NCBI RefSeq assembly: GCF_900116145.1
Contig: NZ_FPAB01000008.1
Span: 1 to 64,000 of the forward strand
DNA: 64,000 bases
Direction of reading: 5' to 3'
Source: Streptomyces harbinensis
GTDB lineage: Bacteria; Actinomycetota; Actinomycetes; Streptomycetales; Streptomycetaceae
The notes beneath the pieces were generated by a model. It did no database searches. It worked only from the letters and a program-made list of their open reading frames with translations, and was not told the origin of the DNA. Position numbers and translations under genes: made by a program. Shown here piece after piece: positions 33,158-41,392 of this stretch (its first letter is position 1; every line of letters starts with the position of its first letter).

Positions 33158-34219
33158 TCAGCGGGCGATCTCCTCGCGCAGGGCGGCCAGGAACCCGTCG
33201 ACGTCCTCGACGGTGGTGTCGAAGGAGCACATCCAGCGCACGTCCCCGGCGCTCTCGTCCCAGAAGTAGAAGCGGTAGCGCTTGCGCAGCCGTTCGCTCA
33301 CCTCGCGGGGCAGCCGGGCGAAGACGGCGTTGGCCTGCACCGGGTGCAGGATGCGCACGCCCTCCACCTCGCGGACGCCGGCGGCCAGCCGCGCGGCCAT
33401 GCTGTTGGCGTGCCCGGCGCTGCGCAGCCACAGGTCTCCGGCGAGCAGCGCTTCGAACTGGACGGACACGAAGCGCATCTTGGAGGCGAGCTGGAGGGAC
33501 AGCTTGCGCAGATGGCGCATGGCCCGGACCGCCCCGGGGTTCAGGACGACGACGGCTTCCCCGAAGAGCAGGCCGTTCTTGGTGCCGCCGAAGGAGACGA
33601 CGTCGATCCCGGCGTCGGTGGTCAGCGCGCTGAGGGGGACCTCCAGGGCGGCGGCGGCGTTGGCGAGGCGGGCGCCGTCGAGGTGGACGGTCATCCCGCG
33701 CTCGTGGGCGTGGTCGGCGATGGCGCGCAGTTCGTCGGGGGTGTAGAGGGTGCCGAGTTCGGTGCTCTGGGCGAGGGAGACGACCTGCGGCATGGCCCGG
33801 TGCTCGTCCTCCCAGCCGTACGCCTCGCGGTCGATCAGCTCGCAGGTGAGCTTGCCGTCGGGGGTGGGGACGGTGAGGAGCTTGATGCCGCCCACCCGTT
33901 CGGGGGCGCCGCCCTCGTCGACGTGGATGTGCGCCGTGTCGGCGGCGATGACGGCGCCCCAGCGGTCGGTGAGGGCCTGCAGGGCGACGACGTTGGCGCC
34001 GGTGCCGTTGAAGACGGGGTAGGTCTCGGCGCGGGCGCCGAAGTGGCGGCGCAGGACGTCCTGGAGGTGGCGGGTGTAGTCGTCGTCGCCGTAGGCGCCC
34101 TGGTGGCCGCCGTTGGCGAGGGCGAGGGCGGCGAGGATCTCGGGGTGGGTGCCGGCGTAGTTGTCGCTGGCGAAGCCGCGCACGCCGGGGTCGTGGTGGC
34201 GGCGGGCGTCGGTTGTCAC
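33158..34219 (-). CDS. Threonine aldolase / beta-eliminating lyase family PLP enzyme
   Basis: This 353-residue protein uses GTG 34219, whose GTGA overlaps the stop of the upstream SDR gene; the much longer open frame only reads through that gene's DNA. It shows the PLP aspartate-aminotransferase-superfamily pattern of L-threonine aldolases: FASDNYAGTHPEIL at the N-terminus, GTGANVVALQALT, MTVHLDGARLANAA with the PLP Asp, and the Schiff-base Lys in VSFGGTKNGLLFGEAVV. It probably cleaves threonine or another beta-hydroxy amino acid to glycine and an aldehyde. Translational coupling to the SDR indicates a joint pathway. Confidence 0.92.
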   Translation of the reverse strand: MTTDARRHHDPGVRGFASDNYAGTHPEILAALALANGGHQGAYGDDDYTRHLQDVLRRHFGARAETYPVFNGTGANVVALQALTDRWGAVIAADTAHIHVDEGGAPERVGGIKLLTVPTPDGKLTCELIDREAYGWEDEHRAMPQVVSLAQSTELGTLYTPDELRAIADHAHERGMTVHLDGARLANAAAALEVPLSALTTDAGIDVVSFGGTKNGLLFGEAVVVLNPGAVRAMRHLRKLSLQLASKMRFVSVQFEALLAGDLWLRSAGHANSMAARLAAGVREVEGVRILHPVQANAVFARLPREVSERLRKRYRFYFWDESAGDVRWMCSFDTTVEDVDGFLAALREEIAR

Positions 34220-34995
34220 GGCTGGGGGGTGAGCCACTGGCGGGTTCCGTTCACTTCCTCGGTGGGCCGGCTCCACAGGCCGGTGACGGCCTCGGCGAGG
34301 TCGGTGACATCGGTGAAGCCGGCGAATTTCGCTTCCGGGCGCTCGGCGCGCAGCGCGTCGTGCACCAGGGCCTTGACGATCAGGACGGTGGCGGCGGCCG
34401 GGGGCCGTCCTTCGGGGGTGCCGCGACCCGCTTTGCGGAAGCCGTCGGCCAGGGCGAGCGTCCAGGCCTCGGCGGCGGCCTTGGCGGCGGCGTAGGCGGC
34501 GTTCCCCGCGGTGGGGCGGGTGGCGCCGGCGGCGGAGACGAGGACGTAGCGGCCGTTTCCGCTGCGGGCGAGCGGGCCCTCGAAGGCCAGGGAGGTGTGC
34601 TGGACGGTGCGGATCAGCAGATCGTGCAGCGCGTCCCAGTCGGCGAGGTCGGTCTCGGCGAAGGAGGCGGAGCCGCGCCAGCCGCCGACGAGGTGGACGA
34701 GGCCGTCGACGCGGCCGTACTCCTTCTCGGTCCTGGCGGCCCACTGGCGGGCGGTGTCCAGGTGGAGGAGGTCGACGGTGTCGCCGGTGACGGTGGCTCC
34801 GCCGTGGGCGAAGCGGGCGGCGTCCACGGCGCGGGCGAGGCGTTCGGGGTCGGCGTCGGCGGCCACCACGGTGGCGCCCGCGGCGGCCAGGCGCAGCAGG
34901 GTGGCGGCGCCGGCGGGGCCCGCGGCGCCCGCGACGGCGACGACGGCGCCCTCCAGGGGGCCGGGGCGGCTGTTGGCTGCGGTGGTGTCGGTCAT
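34216..34995 (-). CDS. SDR-family oxidoreductase
   Basis: This 259-residue protein has a Rossmann start (GAVVAVAGAAGPAGAATLLRLAAAGATVVAADAD) that departs from the usual GxxxGxG of the SDR family, and a segment VSAAGATRPTAGNAAYAAAKAAAEAW giving Ser, Tyr and Lys of the SDR active site (YxxxK as YAAAK). It is coupled to the threonine-aldolase gene by a GTGA overlap and follows a DUF6421 gene by 46 bp. The trio looks like one operon of unknown pathway. Confidence 0.9.
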   Translation of the reverse strand: MTDTTAANSRPGPLEGAVVAVAGAAGPAGAATLLRLAAAGATVVAADADPERLARAVDAARFAHGGATVTGDTVDLLHLDTARQWAARTEKEYGRVDGLVHLVGGWRGSASFAETDLADWDALHDLLIRTVQHTSLAFEGPLARSGNGRYVLVSAAGATRPTAGNAAYAAAKAAAEAWTLALADGFRKAGRGTPEGRPPAAATVLIVKALVHDALRAERPEAKFAGFTDVTDLAEAVTGLWSRPTEEVNGTRQWLTPQP

Positions 34996-35041
34996 CGTCC
35001 CTCGCCTTCTCGCGGCTCTTCCATGATGGCCCCGGTCCCGG

Positions 35042-36442
35042 TCAGGCCGCCCGCCGGGTGGGGGTGTCCGCGGTGATGCCCCGGGTGGATTCGATCACCT
35101 TGCGCAGCTTCTTGGCCAGCGCCTCGTAGAAGAGGCTGAGCGGGAACTCGTCGGGGAGGACCTCGTCGACGAGTTTGCGGGGCGGGAGGGTGAGGTCGAG
35201 GGCTTCGGGGCCCTTGGCCCAGGTGGAGCCGGGGTGCGGGGCGAGGTGGGCGGAGACGAGTTCGTAGGCCTTGAACCAGTGGACGATCTTGGGGCGGTCG
35301 ATGCCGAGCCGGTAGAGGGTCTCGATCTCCTCGCGCAGGGCCACGGTGAGGCGGCGGGCGTGGTCCCAGTCGATGCTGAGCCGGTTGTCGGTCCAGTGCA
35401 GGGCGCCGTTCTGGTGGAGGTAGGCGAAGAGCAGCTGGCCGCCGAGGCCGTCGTAGTTGCGGTTGCGGGCGCCGGTGACGGGGAAGCGGAAGATCCGGTC
35501 GAGGAGGACGGCGTACTGGACGTCGCGGGCCTGGGGCAGGCCCTCGCGCTCCAGCTGGACGGCCTCGTGGAAGGCGGTGAGGTCGCAGCGCAGTTCCTCC
35601 AGGCCGTACATCCAGAAGGGCTGGCGCTGTTTGATCATGAACGGGTCGAACGGCAGGTCGCCGTGGCTGTGGGTGCGGTCGTGGATCATGTCCCACAGGA
35701 CGAAGGTGTGCTCGGTGCGCCGTTGGTCGGTGAGCAGACCCTGGGCGTCCTCGGGAAGGGCGAGGCTGGTGACCTCGCCGGCGGCGGCGACGACCTTGCG
35801 GAAGCGGGCGGCCTCGCGGTCGCAGAAGATGCCGCCCCAGGTGAACCGCTCGGGGGCTTCGCGCACCGCGATGGTCTCGGGGAAGAGGACGGCGGAGTTG
35901 GTGTCGTAGCCGGGGGTGAAGTCCTCGAAGGTGATGCCGAGGAACATCGGGTTGTCGTAGCGGGTGCGTTCGAGTTCGGCGAGCCAGTCGGGCCACACCA
36001 CGCGGACGACGACGGCTTCGAGGTTGCGGTCGGGGTTGCCGTTCTGGGTGTACATGGGGAAGAGCACGAGGTGCTGGAGGCCGTCGGCGCGGTGGGCGGC
36101 GGGTTCGAAGGCCAGCAGCGAGTCGAGGAAGTCGGGCACGCCGAAGCCCTCGTCGGCCCAGCGGCGCAGATCCTTCTCCAGCGCGTGGTGGTAGGCGGCA
36201 TCGTGCGGCAGCAGCGGGGAGAGGGCGCGCAGTTCGGTGATGACGCGTTCCACCTCGTGGGTGACGGCGGCGCGGGCGGGTGCGTCCTCGGCGTCGAAGT
36301 CGATGGAGCCGTCGCGGGACTGTGCGGGCCTGATGGCTTCGACGGCCTGCTTGAGCCGGGGCCAGGCGGGGTGGTCCACGACGCGGGCGGCCGGGGTGGA
36401 CGGGTGGTCCCCGGCGGTAGTGGGGGCCAGGATTTCCGGCAT
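35042..36442 (-). CDS. DUF6421 protein
   Basis: This 466-residue protein uses ATG 36442, 6 bases after GGAGGA; the GTG two codons earlier overlaps that site. It is soluble, rich in aromatic and acidic residues, with motifs such as HLVLFPMYTQNGNPDRNLEAVVVRVVWPDWLAELERTRYDNPMFLGITFEDFTPGYDTNSAVLFPETI, DREAARFRKVV and WDMIHDRTHSHGDLPFDPFMIKQRQPFWMYGLEELRCDL. The HDRTHSHGD segment could bind a metal. I recognise it as the actinobacterial DUF6421 family that accompanies SDR and threonine-aldolase genes; function unknown. First gene of that operon. Confidence 0.85.
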   Translation of the reverse strand: MPEILAPTTAGDHPSTPAARVVDHPAWPRLKQAVEAIRPAQSRDGSIDFDAEDAPARAAVTHEVERVITELRALSPLLPHDAAYHHALEKDLRRWADEGFGVPDFLDSLLAFEPAAHRADGLQHLVLFPMYTQNGNPDRNLEAVVVRVVWPDWLAELERTRYDNPMFLGITFEDFTPGYDTNSAVLFPETIAVREAPERFTWGGIFCDREAARFRKVVAAAGEVTSLALPEDAQGLLTDQRRTEHTFVLWDMIHDRTHSHGDLPFDPFMIKQRQPFWMYGLEELRCDLTAFHEAVQLEREGLPQARDVQYAVLLDRIFRFPVTGARNRNYDGLGGQLLFAYLHQNGALHWTDNRLSIDWDHARRLTVALREEIETLYRLGIDRPKIVHWFKAYELVSAHLAPHPGSTWAKGPEALDLTLPPRKLVDEVLPDEFPLSLFYEALAKKLRKVIESTRGITADTPTRRAA

Positions 36443-36632
36443 GATCACTCCTCCACAAAAGATCCTCGCGTACTGGAACCGTATCCAGGGAAGGTCTGTC
36501 GATCAAGCCGAGATTCAGGAAATCGTTCGGTGAAAAGACGTTTAGCCGGAAGTTTTTCCTGTCCTTGGGGTGGTGACCGCGGTCTCGCGCGCTGTTCAGC
36601 GGGACGTCACCGACCCCCGCTACGGTGACCGC

Positions 36633-37316
36633 ATGTCACTCATGATCGTCGGGCACCGCGGGCTGATGGGCGTGGAGCCGGAGAACACCCTGCGATCCTT
36701 CGTCCGTGCCGAGCGGGAGGGCGTGGACGTCATCGAACTGGATCTGCATCTGAGCAAGGACGGCGCGCTGGTGGTGATGCACGACGCCGAGGTGGACCGC
36801 ACCACCGACGGCAGCGGCCCCGTCGCCGACCACACGGTGGACGCGCTGCGGGAGCTGGACGCCGGGCTCGGCGAACGGGTCCCGCTGTTCGAGGAGGTGA
36901 CCGAGGCCGTCACCCTGCCGCTCCAGGCAGAGATCAAGGACCCGGCCGCCGCGGAGGCGCTGGCCGCGGTGCTCACCGCGCGCGGGCTGGCCGAACGGGT
37001 CCGGGTGATCTCGTTCCACGACGAGGCGCTGCGCACCGTGCGCCGGCTGCTGCCCGCCCAGCCGATCGGCCTGGTCACCGGGCGTTCCACGGACACGGCG
37101 GCGCGCCGGGCCCGGGAGCTGGGGGCGGATCTGGTCTCGGCGGAGCTGCCGCATCTCACCGGGGAGGCGGTGGCCGGCTGCCGGGCGCTGGGCCTTCAGG
37201 TGATCAGCTGGACCGTCAACACCGCCGAGGACCTGGCGCGGGTGCGGGAGCTGGGCCTGGACGGGGTGGTGACCGACCGGCCCGCGGTCGTGGCGGAGCT
37301 CAGCGGAGCGGCTTGA
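36633..37316 (+). CDS. Glycerophosphodiester phosphodiesterase
   Basis: This 227-residue protein starts at ATG 36633; TACGGT at 36621-36626 sits 6 bases upstream, so the mRNA is probably leaderless. GDPD motifs: VGHRGLMGVEPENTLRSF, VDVIELDLHLSKDGALVVMHD with metal-binding Glu/Asp, RTTDGSG, LQAEIKD and ISWTVNT. It hydrolyses glycerophosphodiesters to glycerol-3-phosphate and an alcohol. No signal peptide, so cytosolic. The 3' end overlaps the opposing GNAT gene by 17 bp. Confidence 0.94.
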   Translation: MSLMIVGHRGLMGVEPENTLRSFVRAEREGVDVIELDLHLSKDGALVVMHDAEVDRTTDGSGPVADHTVDALRELDAGLGERVPLFEEVTEAVTLPLQAEIKDPAAAEALAAVLTARGLAERVRVISFHDEALRTVRRLLPAQPIGLVTGRSTDTAARRARELGADLVSAELPHLTGEAVAGCRALGLQVISWTVNTAEDLARVRELGLDGVVTDRPAVVAELSGAA

Positions 37317-37860
37317 CCAGCAGTTCGAACTCCAGGCCGGGGCGGCGCGGGATGCCGAAGCGCTCGTCGCCGTACGGGAACGGGGTGCGCTCCCCGGTCC
37401 TGGTGTAGCCGCGCCGCTCGTACCAGGCGATGAGGTCGGCGCGGGCGGAGATCACCTGCATCTCCATCCGGGCCGCCGCCCAGGTGGTACGGGCGGTGTG
37501 CTCGGCGTGCGCCAGTACGGCGGCGCCGATCCCGCCGCCCTGGGCGGTGGGGCGGACGGCGAACATCCCGAAGTAGACCGCGCCCGGGCCGTCGGCGGCG
37601 GGGCGGTGCCGGAGGTGGCAGCAGGCCAGCAACGGCTCGGCGGCGCCGGGGCGGCCGGCGGTGAGGACCAGGCCCGATGGATCGCGGAGGGTCTCCAGGA
37701 CGCCCTGCGGGTCGGTGCGCTGCCCGTCCAGGAGATCCGCCTCGGTGGTCCAGCCGGCCCGGCTGGCCTCGCCCCGGTAAGCGGACTCGACCAGGGCCAC
37801 GAGGGCCGGCACATCGGCTTCGGTCGCGGTGGTGAAGACCAGTTCTGCTGCTGCTGTCAC
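37300..37860 (-). CDS. GNAT N-acetyltransferase
   Basis: This 186-residue protein uses GTG 37860 with TACCAT about 8 bases upstream on the same strand, consistent with a leaderless start. The GNAT fold is clear: FTTATEADVPALVALVESAYRG (motif C), FGMFAVRPTAQGGGIGAAVLAHAEHTAR with the acetyl-CoA pyrophosphate loop (QGGGIG), and IAWYERRGYTRTGERTPFPYG (motif B). Target unknown. Confidence 0.9.
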   Translation of the reverse strand: MTAAAELVFTTATEADVPALVALVESAYRGEASRAGWTTEADLLDGQRTDPQGVLETLRDPSGLVLTAGRPGAAEPLLACCHLRHRPAADGPGAVYFGMFAVRPTAQGGGIGAAVLAHAEHTARTTWAAARMEMQVISARADLIAWYERRGYTRTGERTPFPYGDERFGIPRRPGLEFELLVKPLR

Positions 37861-37992
37861 AGCCGACCATGGTACGCGCGCCCCCGTCGCGCTCCCCCGC
37901 GCTCCGATGCGCCGTACGGGACCGCGCGGACGCGGGCGCGGGCGGGGCAGAACGCGGTCGGGAAGCGGAACCGCGGACGCCGGGAGGGCACG

Positions 37993-38601
37993 GTGCACGA
38001 GGGTCCTGTGGTGGTGGGGTGGCTGCTGGCGGCGCTGTGCGGGGGCACCGGGCTGTACTGCCTGCACCGGGCGCGGGCCGGGCCCGGCCCGGTCGCGCGG
38101 CGGCCGGCCGCGCTGGAGGGGGCCATGGGCCTCGGGATGGCGGTGATGGCCGTGCCGGGGGCCGGGGCGGCGATACCGGGGCAGGCGTATGTGCTCGCCT
38201 TCGGGGCGCTGGCGGTGTGGGCGGTCGTGCTGCGGGCCCGGCCGGTGCACCGAACGCACCACGCGGTGGAGGCGCTGGCGATGGTCTGGATGGCGGCGGC
38301 GATGCCCGGCCATGCCGGGGCGGCCGGGCACGGAAGCGCGCACGGCGCGGGCGGCGGGCTGCCGGTCCCGACCGGGATGCTGATCGCCTATTTCGCGCTG
38401 TACGTGCTGGTCTCGGGGGCCCGGATCGCGGCGGTGGCGCAGATGGCCGGGTCGCCCGCGCCGGCGGTGGCCGGGGCCGGGGCGGCCGGTGGCGGGAGCA
38501 CTCCCCCGGGGTACGGGGGCGGTGAGCCGTCGCCCGCGGTGGCGGTCGCCTGCCGGACGGCGTTGTCGCTGGGGATGCTGGTGATGCTGGTGTCCATGTG
38601 A
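37993..38601 (+). CDS. DUF5134 membrane protein
   Basis: This 202-residue protein starts at GTG 37993 behind GGGAGGG. Five or six hydrophobic stretches are interrupted by a short His-rich segment (HAGAAGHGSAHGAGG). The composition and order (VVVGWLLAALCGGTGLYCLHRAR .. ALEGAMGLGMAVMAVPGAG .. HHAVEALAMVWMAAAMPGH .. TALSLGMLVMLVSM) match DUF5134 proteins, which occur beside M56 peptidase genes in Streptomyces. Met/His content suggests metal, possibly copper, handling; unproven. Confidence 0.82.
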   Translation: MHEGPVVVGWLLAALCGGTGLYCLHRARAGPGPVARRPAALEGAMGLGMAVMAVPGAGAAIPGQAYVLAFGALAVWAVVLRARPVHRTHHAVEALAMVWMAAAMPGHAGAAGHGSAHGAGGGLPVPTGMLIAYFALYVLVSGARIAAVAQMAGSPAPAVAGAGAAGGGSTPPGYGGGEPSPAVAVACRTALSLGMLVMLVSM

Positions 38602-38665
38602 GGCCGATGTGGGGCAGATCACCCCGGTGGCGGGCCGGAGGGCGGCGGGCTCTAGGCTGACGGCC

Positions 38666-39631
38666 ATGCTGATCGCGCTCGCGTTGCTGATGCTGGGTGG
38701 GCTTGCCGCGGCGATGGCACCGCGCGTACTGGCGAGGGCTTCCTGGCCGGACCGGGAGCCGGTGCTGGCCCTGTGGGTGTGGCAGTGCGTGGTGGCGTCC
38801 GTCCTGCTGTGCTGCGTGCTGGCGATGGCGCTCAGCGGCGCCGTGGCGTGGGATGGAGTGCGCGGGCATCTGTTCGCACCGGCCCCGGCGGCGGTGCTCG
38901 ACGCGTACGCGCTCGGCCCGGACGACGGCCGCTGGTGGGCGGCGGCGCTCGCCGCGCTGCTGGCGGCGGGCGGGATGTGGACGGCGGTGATGTTCGCCCT
39001 CCAGGTGCGGGCCGCCCGAGCGGCCCGGCGGGCCCGCCGGGCGCGGCTGCGGGAGCGGGCGCCGTTCCTGCCGGGCGAGGCGGCGAGTGACAGCGGTCCG
39101 GGCACGGGGGGCCGGCTGATCGTGCTGGAGAGCGACCGTCCCGACGCCTGGCTGCTGACGGACGGCGCGGAGCGGCGGCTGGTGATCACCACGGCCGCGC
39201 TGCGGCGGCTGCGGGGGAAGCAACTGGACGCGGTGCTGGCGCACGAGGACGGCCACGCGCGGGCCCGGCACCACTGGCTGGTGCACTGTGCGGGGGCGCT
39301 GGCCGAGGGCTTTCCGCGGGTGCCGGTCTTCGCGGCGTTCCGGGACGAGGTGCACCGGCTGGTGGAACTGGCGGCCGACGACGCGGCGTCGCGGCGCTTC
39401 GGCCGGCTGACGACGGCGCTGGCGCTGGTGGGTCTGAACGAGGACCGCGGTGTCTTCGCCACCCCTGCCCACCGCGACCAGCTGCCGCAGCGGGTGCACC
39501 GGCTGCTGAGCCCGGGCGGCCGGCTCACCCCCTCGCGCCGCCTGCGGATGACGGCGATCGCGGCCCTGGTACCGGCGATCCCGCTGCTGCTGGCGTTCGC
39601 GCCGGGCCTGAGCGCGCTGGGCGGCGGCTGA
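38666..39631 (+). CDS. M56-family membrane metalloprotease
   Basis: This 321-residue protein starts at ATG 38666 with TAGGCT at 38653-38658 (leaderless pattern). Membrane helices at the N-terminus (IALALLMLGGLAAAMA, VVASVLLCCVLAMALSG, WAAALAALLAAGGMWTAVMFALQV) precede the zinc-binding HEDGH motif (His193, Glu194, His197) and ELAADDAASRR, the third-ligand region of M56 proteins. A final helix lies near the C-terminus. M56 proteins such as BlaR1 cleave a partner repressor, but no BlaI-like gene is adjacent. Confidence 0.88.
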   Translation: MLIALALLMLGGLAAAMAPRVLARASWPDREPVLALWVWQCVVASVLLCCVLAMALSGAVAWDGVRGHLFAPAPAAVLDAYALGPDDGRWWAAALAALLAAGGMWTAVMFALQVRAARAARRARRARLRERAPFLPGEAASDSGPGTGGRLIVLESDRPDAWLLTDGAERRLVITTAALRRLRGKQLDAVLAHEDGHARARHHWLVHCAGALAEGFPRVPVFAAFRDEVHRLVELAADDAASRRFGRLTTALALVGLNEDRGVFATPAHRDQLPQRVHRLLSPGGRLTPSRRLRMTAIAALVPAIPLLLAFAPGLSALGGG

Positions 39632-39903
39632 GCGGAGCGCGCCGGGCGCGCCGTACCGAGGAGGCCGTGCCGGGTACGGCGGCGGGCGCGGCGTGCCCCA
39701 CCGGGGCGCACGGGTGGGCCGCACCGGCGGCGGTACGGCGCGCGAATCGGGTGAGCGGGCACCGGGGGCCGCGGCGACCGCGGGCGTTGCGGAGGCGGTG
39801 GTGTCCTGCCGCGATGGCTCCGCCCCTCCCCCGTCGCCGACACGCCCCGCGCCGGCGCCTGCCGTCGGGCCTGCCCGCGGTGTGGAGGGGGCAGGATCGG
39901 TGC

Positions 39904-40599
39904 ATGGCGATCACGGGTGTGCTGTGCGACTTCTCCGGGACCCTGATGCGCGTCGAGCCGGCCGAGCGGTGGCTGAGGACGGTGCTCGACCGGCACGGGA
40001 CCCGGCTGCCGGACGAGGAGGTGGTGCGGCTGGCCGGAGCCCTGGAGGCGGCGGGGGCGCTGCCGGGTGGCGGTGCGCCGCGTGAGGTGCCGGCCGAGCT
40101 GGCCGGGCTGTGGCGGGAGCGCGACCGGGATCCTTCGGGGCACCGGGAGCTGTATCTGCGGCTGGCCCGGCGGGTTCCGCTGCCGTCGCCGGAGTTGTAC
40201 GAGGCGCTGTACGAGCGGCACATGGAGCCGGACGCGTGGCAGCCGTACCCCGACACCCGGACGGTGCTGGCCGCGCTGCGCGAGCGCGGGGTACGGGTGG
40301 CGGTGGTGAGCAATATCGGCTGGGACCTGCGGCCGGTGTTCCGGGAGCACGGTCTGGACCGGTTCGTCAACGCGTACGCGCTGTCCTTCGAGCACCACGC
40401 GGTGAAGCCGGAGCCCCGGCTGTTCAGGATCGCCTGCGCCGAGCTGGGCCTGGTGCCGCAGCACACCGTGATGGTGGGGGACGACGCGCGGGCCGACGGG
40501 GGCGCGGCGGCGGTGGGATGCGCGGTCCATCTGGTGCGGCATCTGCCGGTGGACGAGCGGCCCGACGGGCTGCTGCCGGTGCTGGACCTGGTGGGCTGA
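39904..40599 (+). CDS. HAD-family hydrolase (1)
   Basis: This 231-residue protein uses ATG 39904; a CAGGAT box 6 bases upstream suggests a leaderless mRNA. HAD motifs: I, VLCDFSGTL (Asp nucleophile; the second acid position is Ser rather than Asp); II, VVSNIG; III, Lys in VKPEPRLF; IV, VMVGDDARADGGAA. The altered motif I (DFSGT in place of DxDGT) is unusual for a phosphatase and may reduce or redirect activity. The helical cap lies between about 20 and 100. Substrate unknown. Confidence 0.88.
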   Translation: MAITGVLCDFSGTLMRVEPAERWLRTVLDRHGTRLPDEEVVRLAGALEAAGALPGGGAPREVPAELAGLWRERDRDPSGHRELYLRLARRVPLPSPELYEALYERHMEPDAWQPYPDTRTVLAALRERGVRVAVVSNIGWDLRPVFREHGLDRFVNAYALSFEHHAVKPEPRLFRIACAELGLVPQHTVMVGDDARADGGAAAVGCAVHLVRHLPVDERPDGLLPVLDLVG

Positions 40600-40705
40600 T
40601 ACCGGTGGCGGTATCGGGCGGTCCCCCGCGCCGCCCGATACGCCGTCCGGTGCCGGACAGGGGTCCGCCCCCGGGGCGGCTGTCCGGTGTCCTCGCTGAG
40701 TATAT

Positions 40706-40718
40706 TGGCTGTTAGCCA
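40706..40718. promoter_or_regulatory. Inverted repeat and -10 box upstream of the TetR gene
   Basis: TGGCT-GTT-AGCCA overlaps the 3' end of a TATATT -10-like box (40701-40706), about 18 bp before the start codon. It is placed well for autoregulation by the TetR protein. Confidence 0.5.
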
Positions 40719-40735
40719 GTCAACGGGAGTCCAGG

Positions 40736-41392
40736 ATGTCCCCTCGTCGCGCATCAGTCAATGAAGAGTTGCGAAGGCGTTCGCGCGAGCGGCTGCTCCA
40801 GGCGGCGGTGGAGCTGTTCGGGGAGCACGGTTACGAGGCCACGACCTTGGGCGACATCGCCGAACGGGCCGGTGCGGCCCGGGGTCTGGTGTCGTACTAC
40901 TTCCCGGGAAAACGGCAGCTGTTGCAGACGGCCGTGCACCGGCAGATGCATCTGACGCTGGCCGCCGCGCTGGAGCGCGATCCGGTGCCCGGTGAAAACG
41001 CGGCGGGCGGGCGGGAACTGCTGGCGCGGGCGATCGACGCGATCCTGGGCCTGGCGGCCGAGCGGCCGGTGCTGATGCGGGCGCACATGGCGTTGCTGCT
41101 CCAGCAGGAGGGCTTCGTCCAGTGCGCGGAGCAGCAACGGCTCGCGGCGCTGCTGCGGGAGACGATGGTGCGGTACGGCTCGGCGGATCCGGAGTCGGAC
41201 TACCGGATGCTGCGGGCGCTGCTGATGGGGGCGGTGGTGGCGGTGCTGCTGCCGGGCGCGCCGATGCCCGGGCGGCGGCTGCGGGCCGAGCTGTTCGGGC
41301 GGTACGGGCTGGCGTGGGAGCTGGGGTGCCCGCCGGGCGGGGGTCCGCCCGGCGGGGGAAGCGTGTCAGCGCGTGAGGGCGCTCACCAGTAG
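40736..41392 (+). CDS. TetR-family transcriptional regulator
   Basis: This 218-residue protein starts at ATG 40736. The N-terminal helix-turn-helix is LLQAAVELFGEHGYEATTLGDIAERAGAARGLVSYYFPGKRQLLQTAV, a near-perfect TetR signature. The ligand-binding C-domain spans 60-200 and ends with a Pro/Gly tail. The operator-like repeat upstream suggests it represses itself. The 3' end overlaps the convergent LVIVD gene by 10 bp; targets are unknown. Confidence 0.92.
   Translation: MSPRRASVNEELRRRSRERLLQAAVELFGEHGYEATTLGDIAERAGAARGLVSYYFPGKRQLLQTAVHRQMHLTLAAALERDPVPGENAAGGRELLARAIDAILGLAAERPVLMRAHMALLLQQEGFVQCAEQQRLAALLRETMVRYGSADPESDYRMLRALLMGAVVAVLLPGAPMPGRRLRAELFGRYGLAWELGCPPGGGPPGGGSVSAREGAHQ

Noticed and set aside
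37300..40542. 1080-codon minus-strand frame over GNAT, DUF5134, M56 and HAD genes
   Set aside because: Only its last 187 codons are a real protein (the GNAT). The rest is antisense low-complexity translation.
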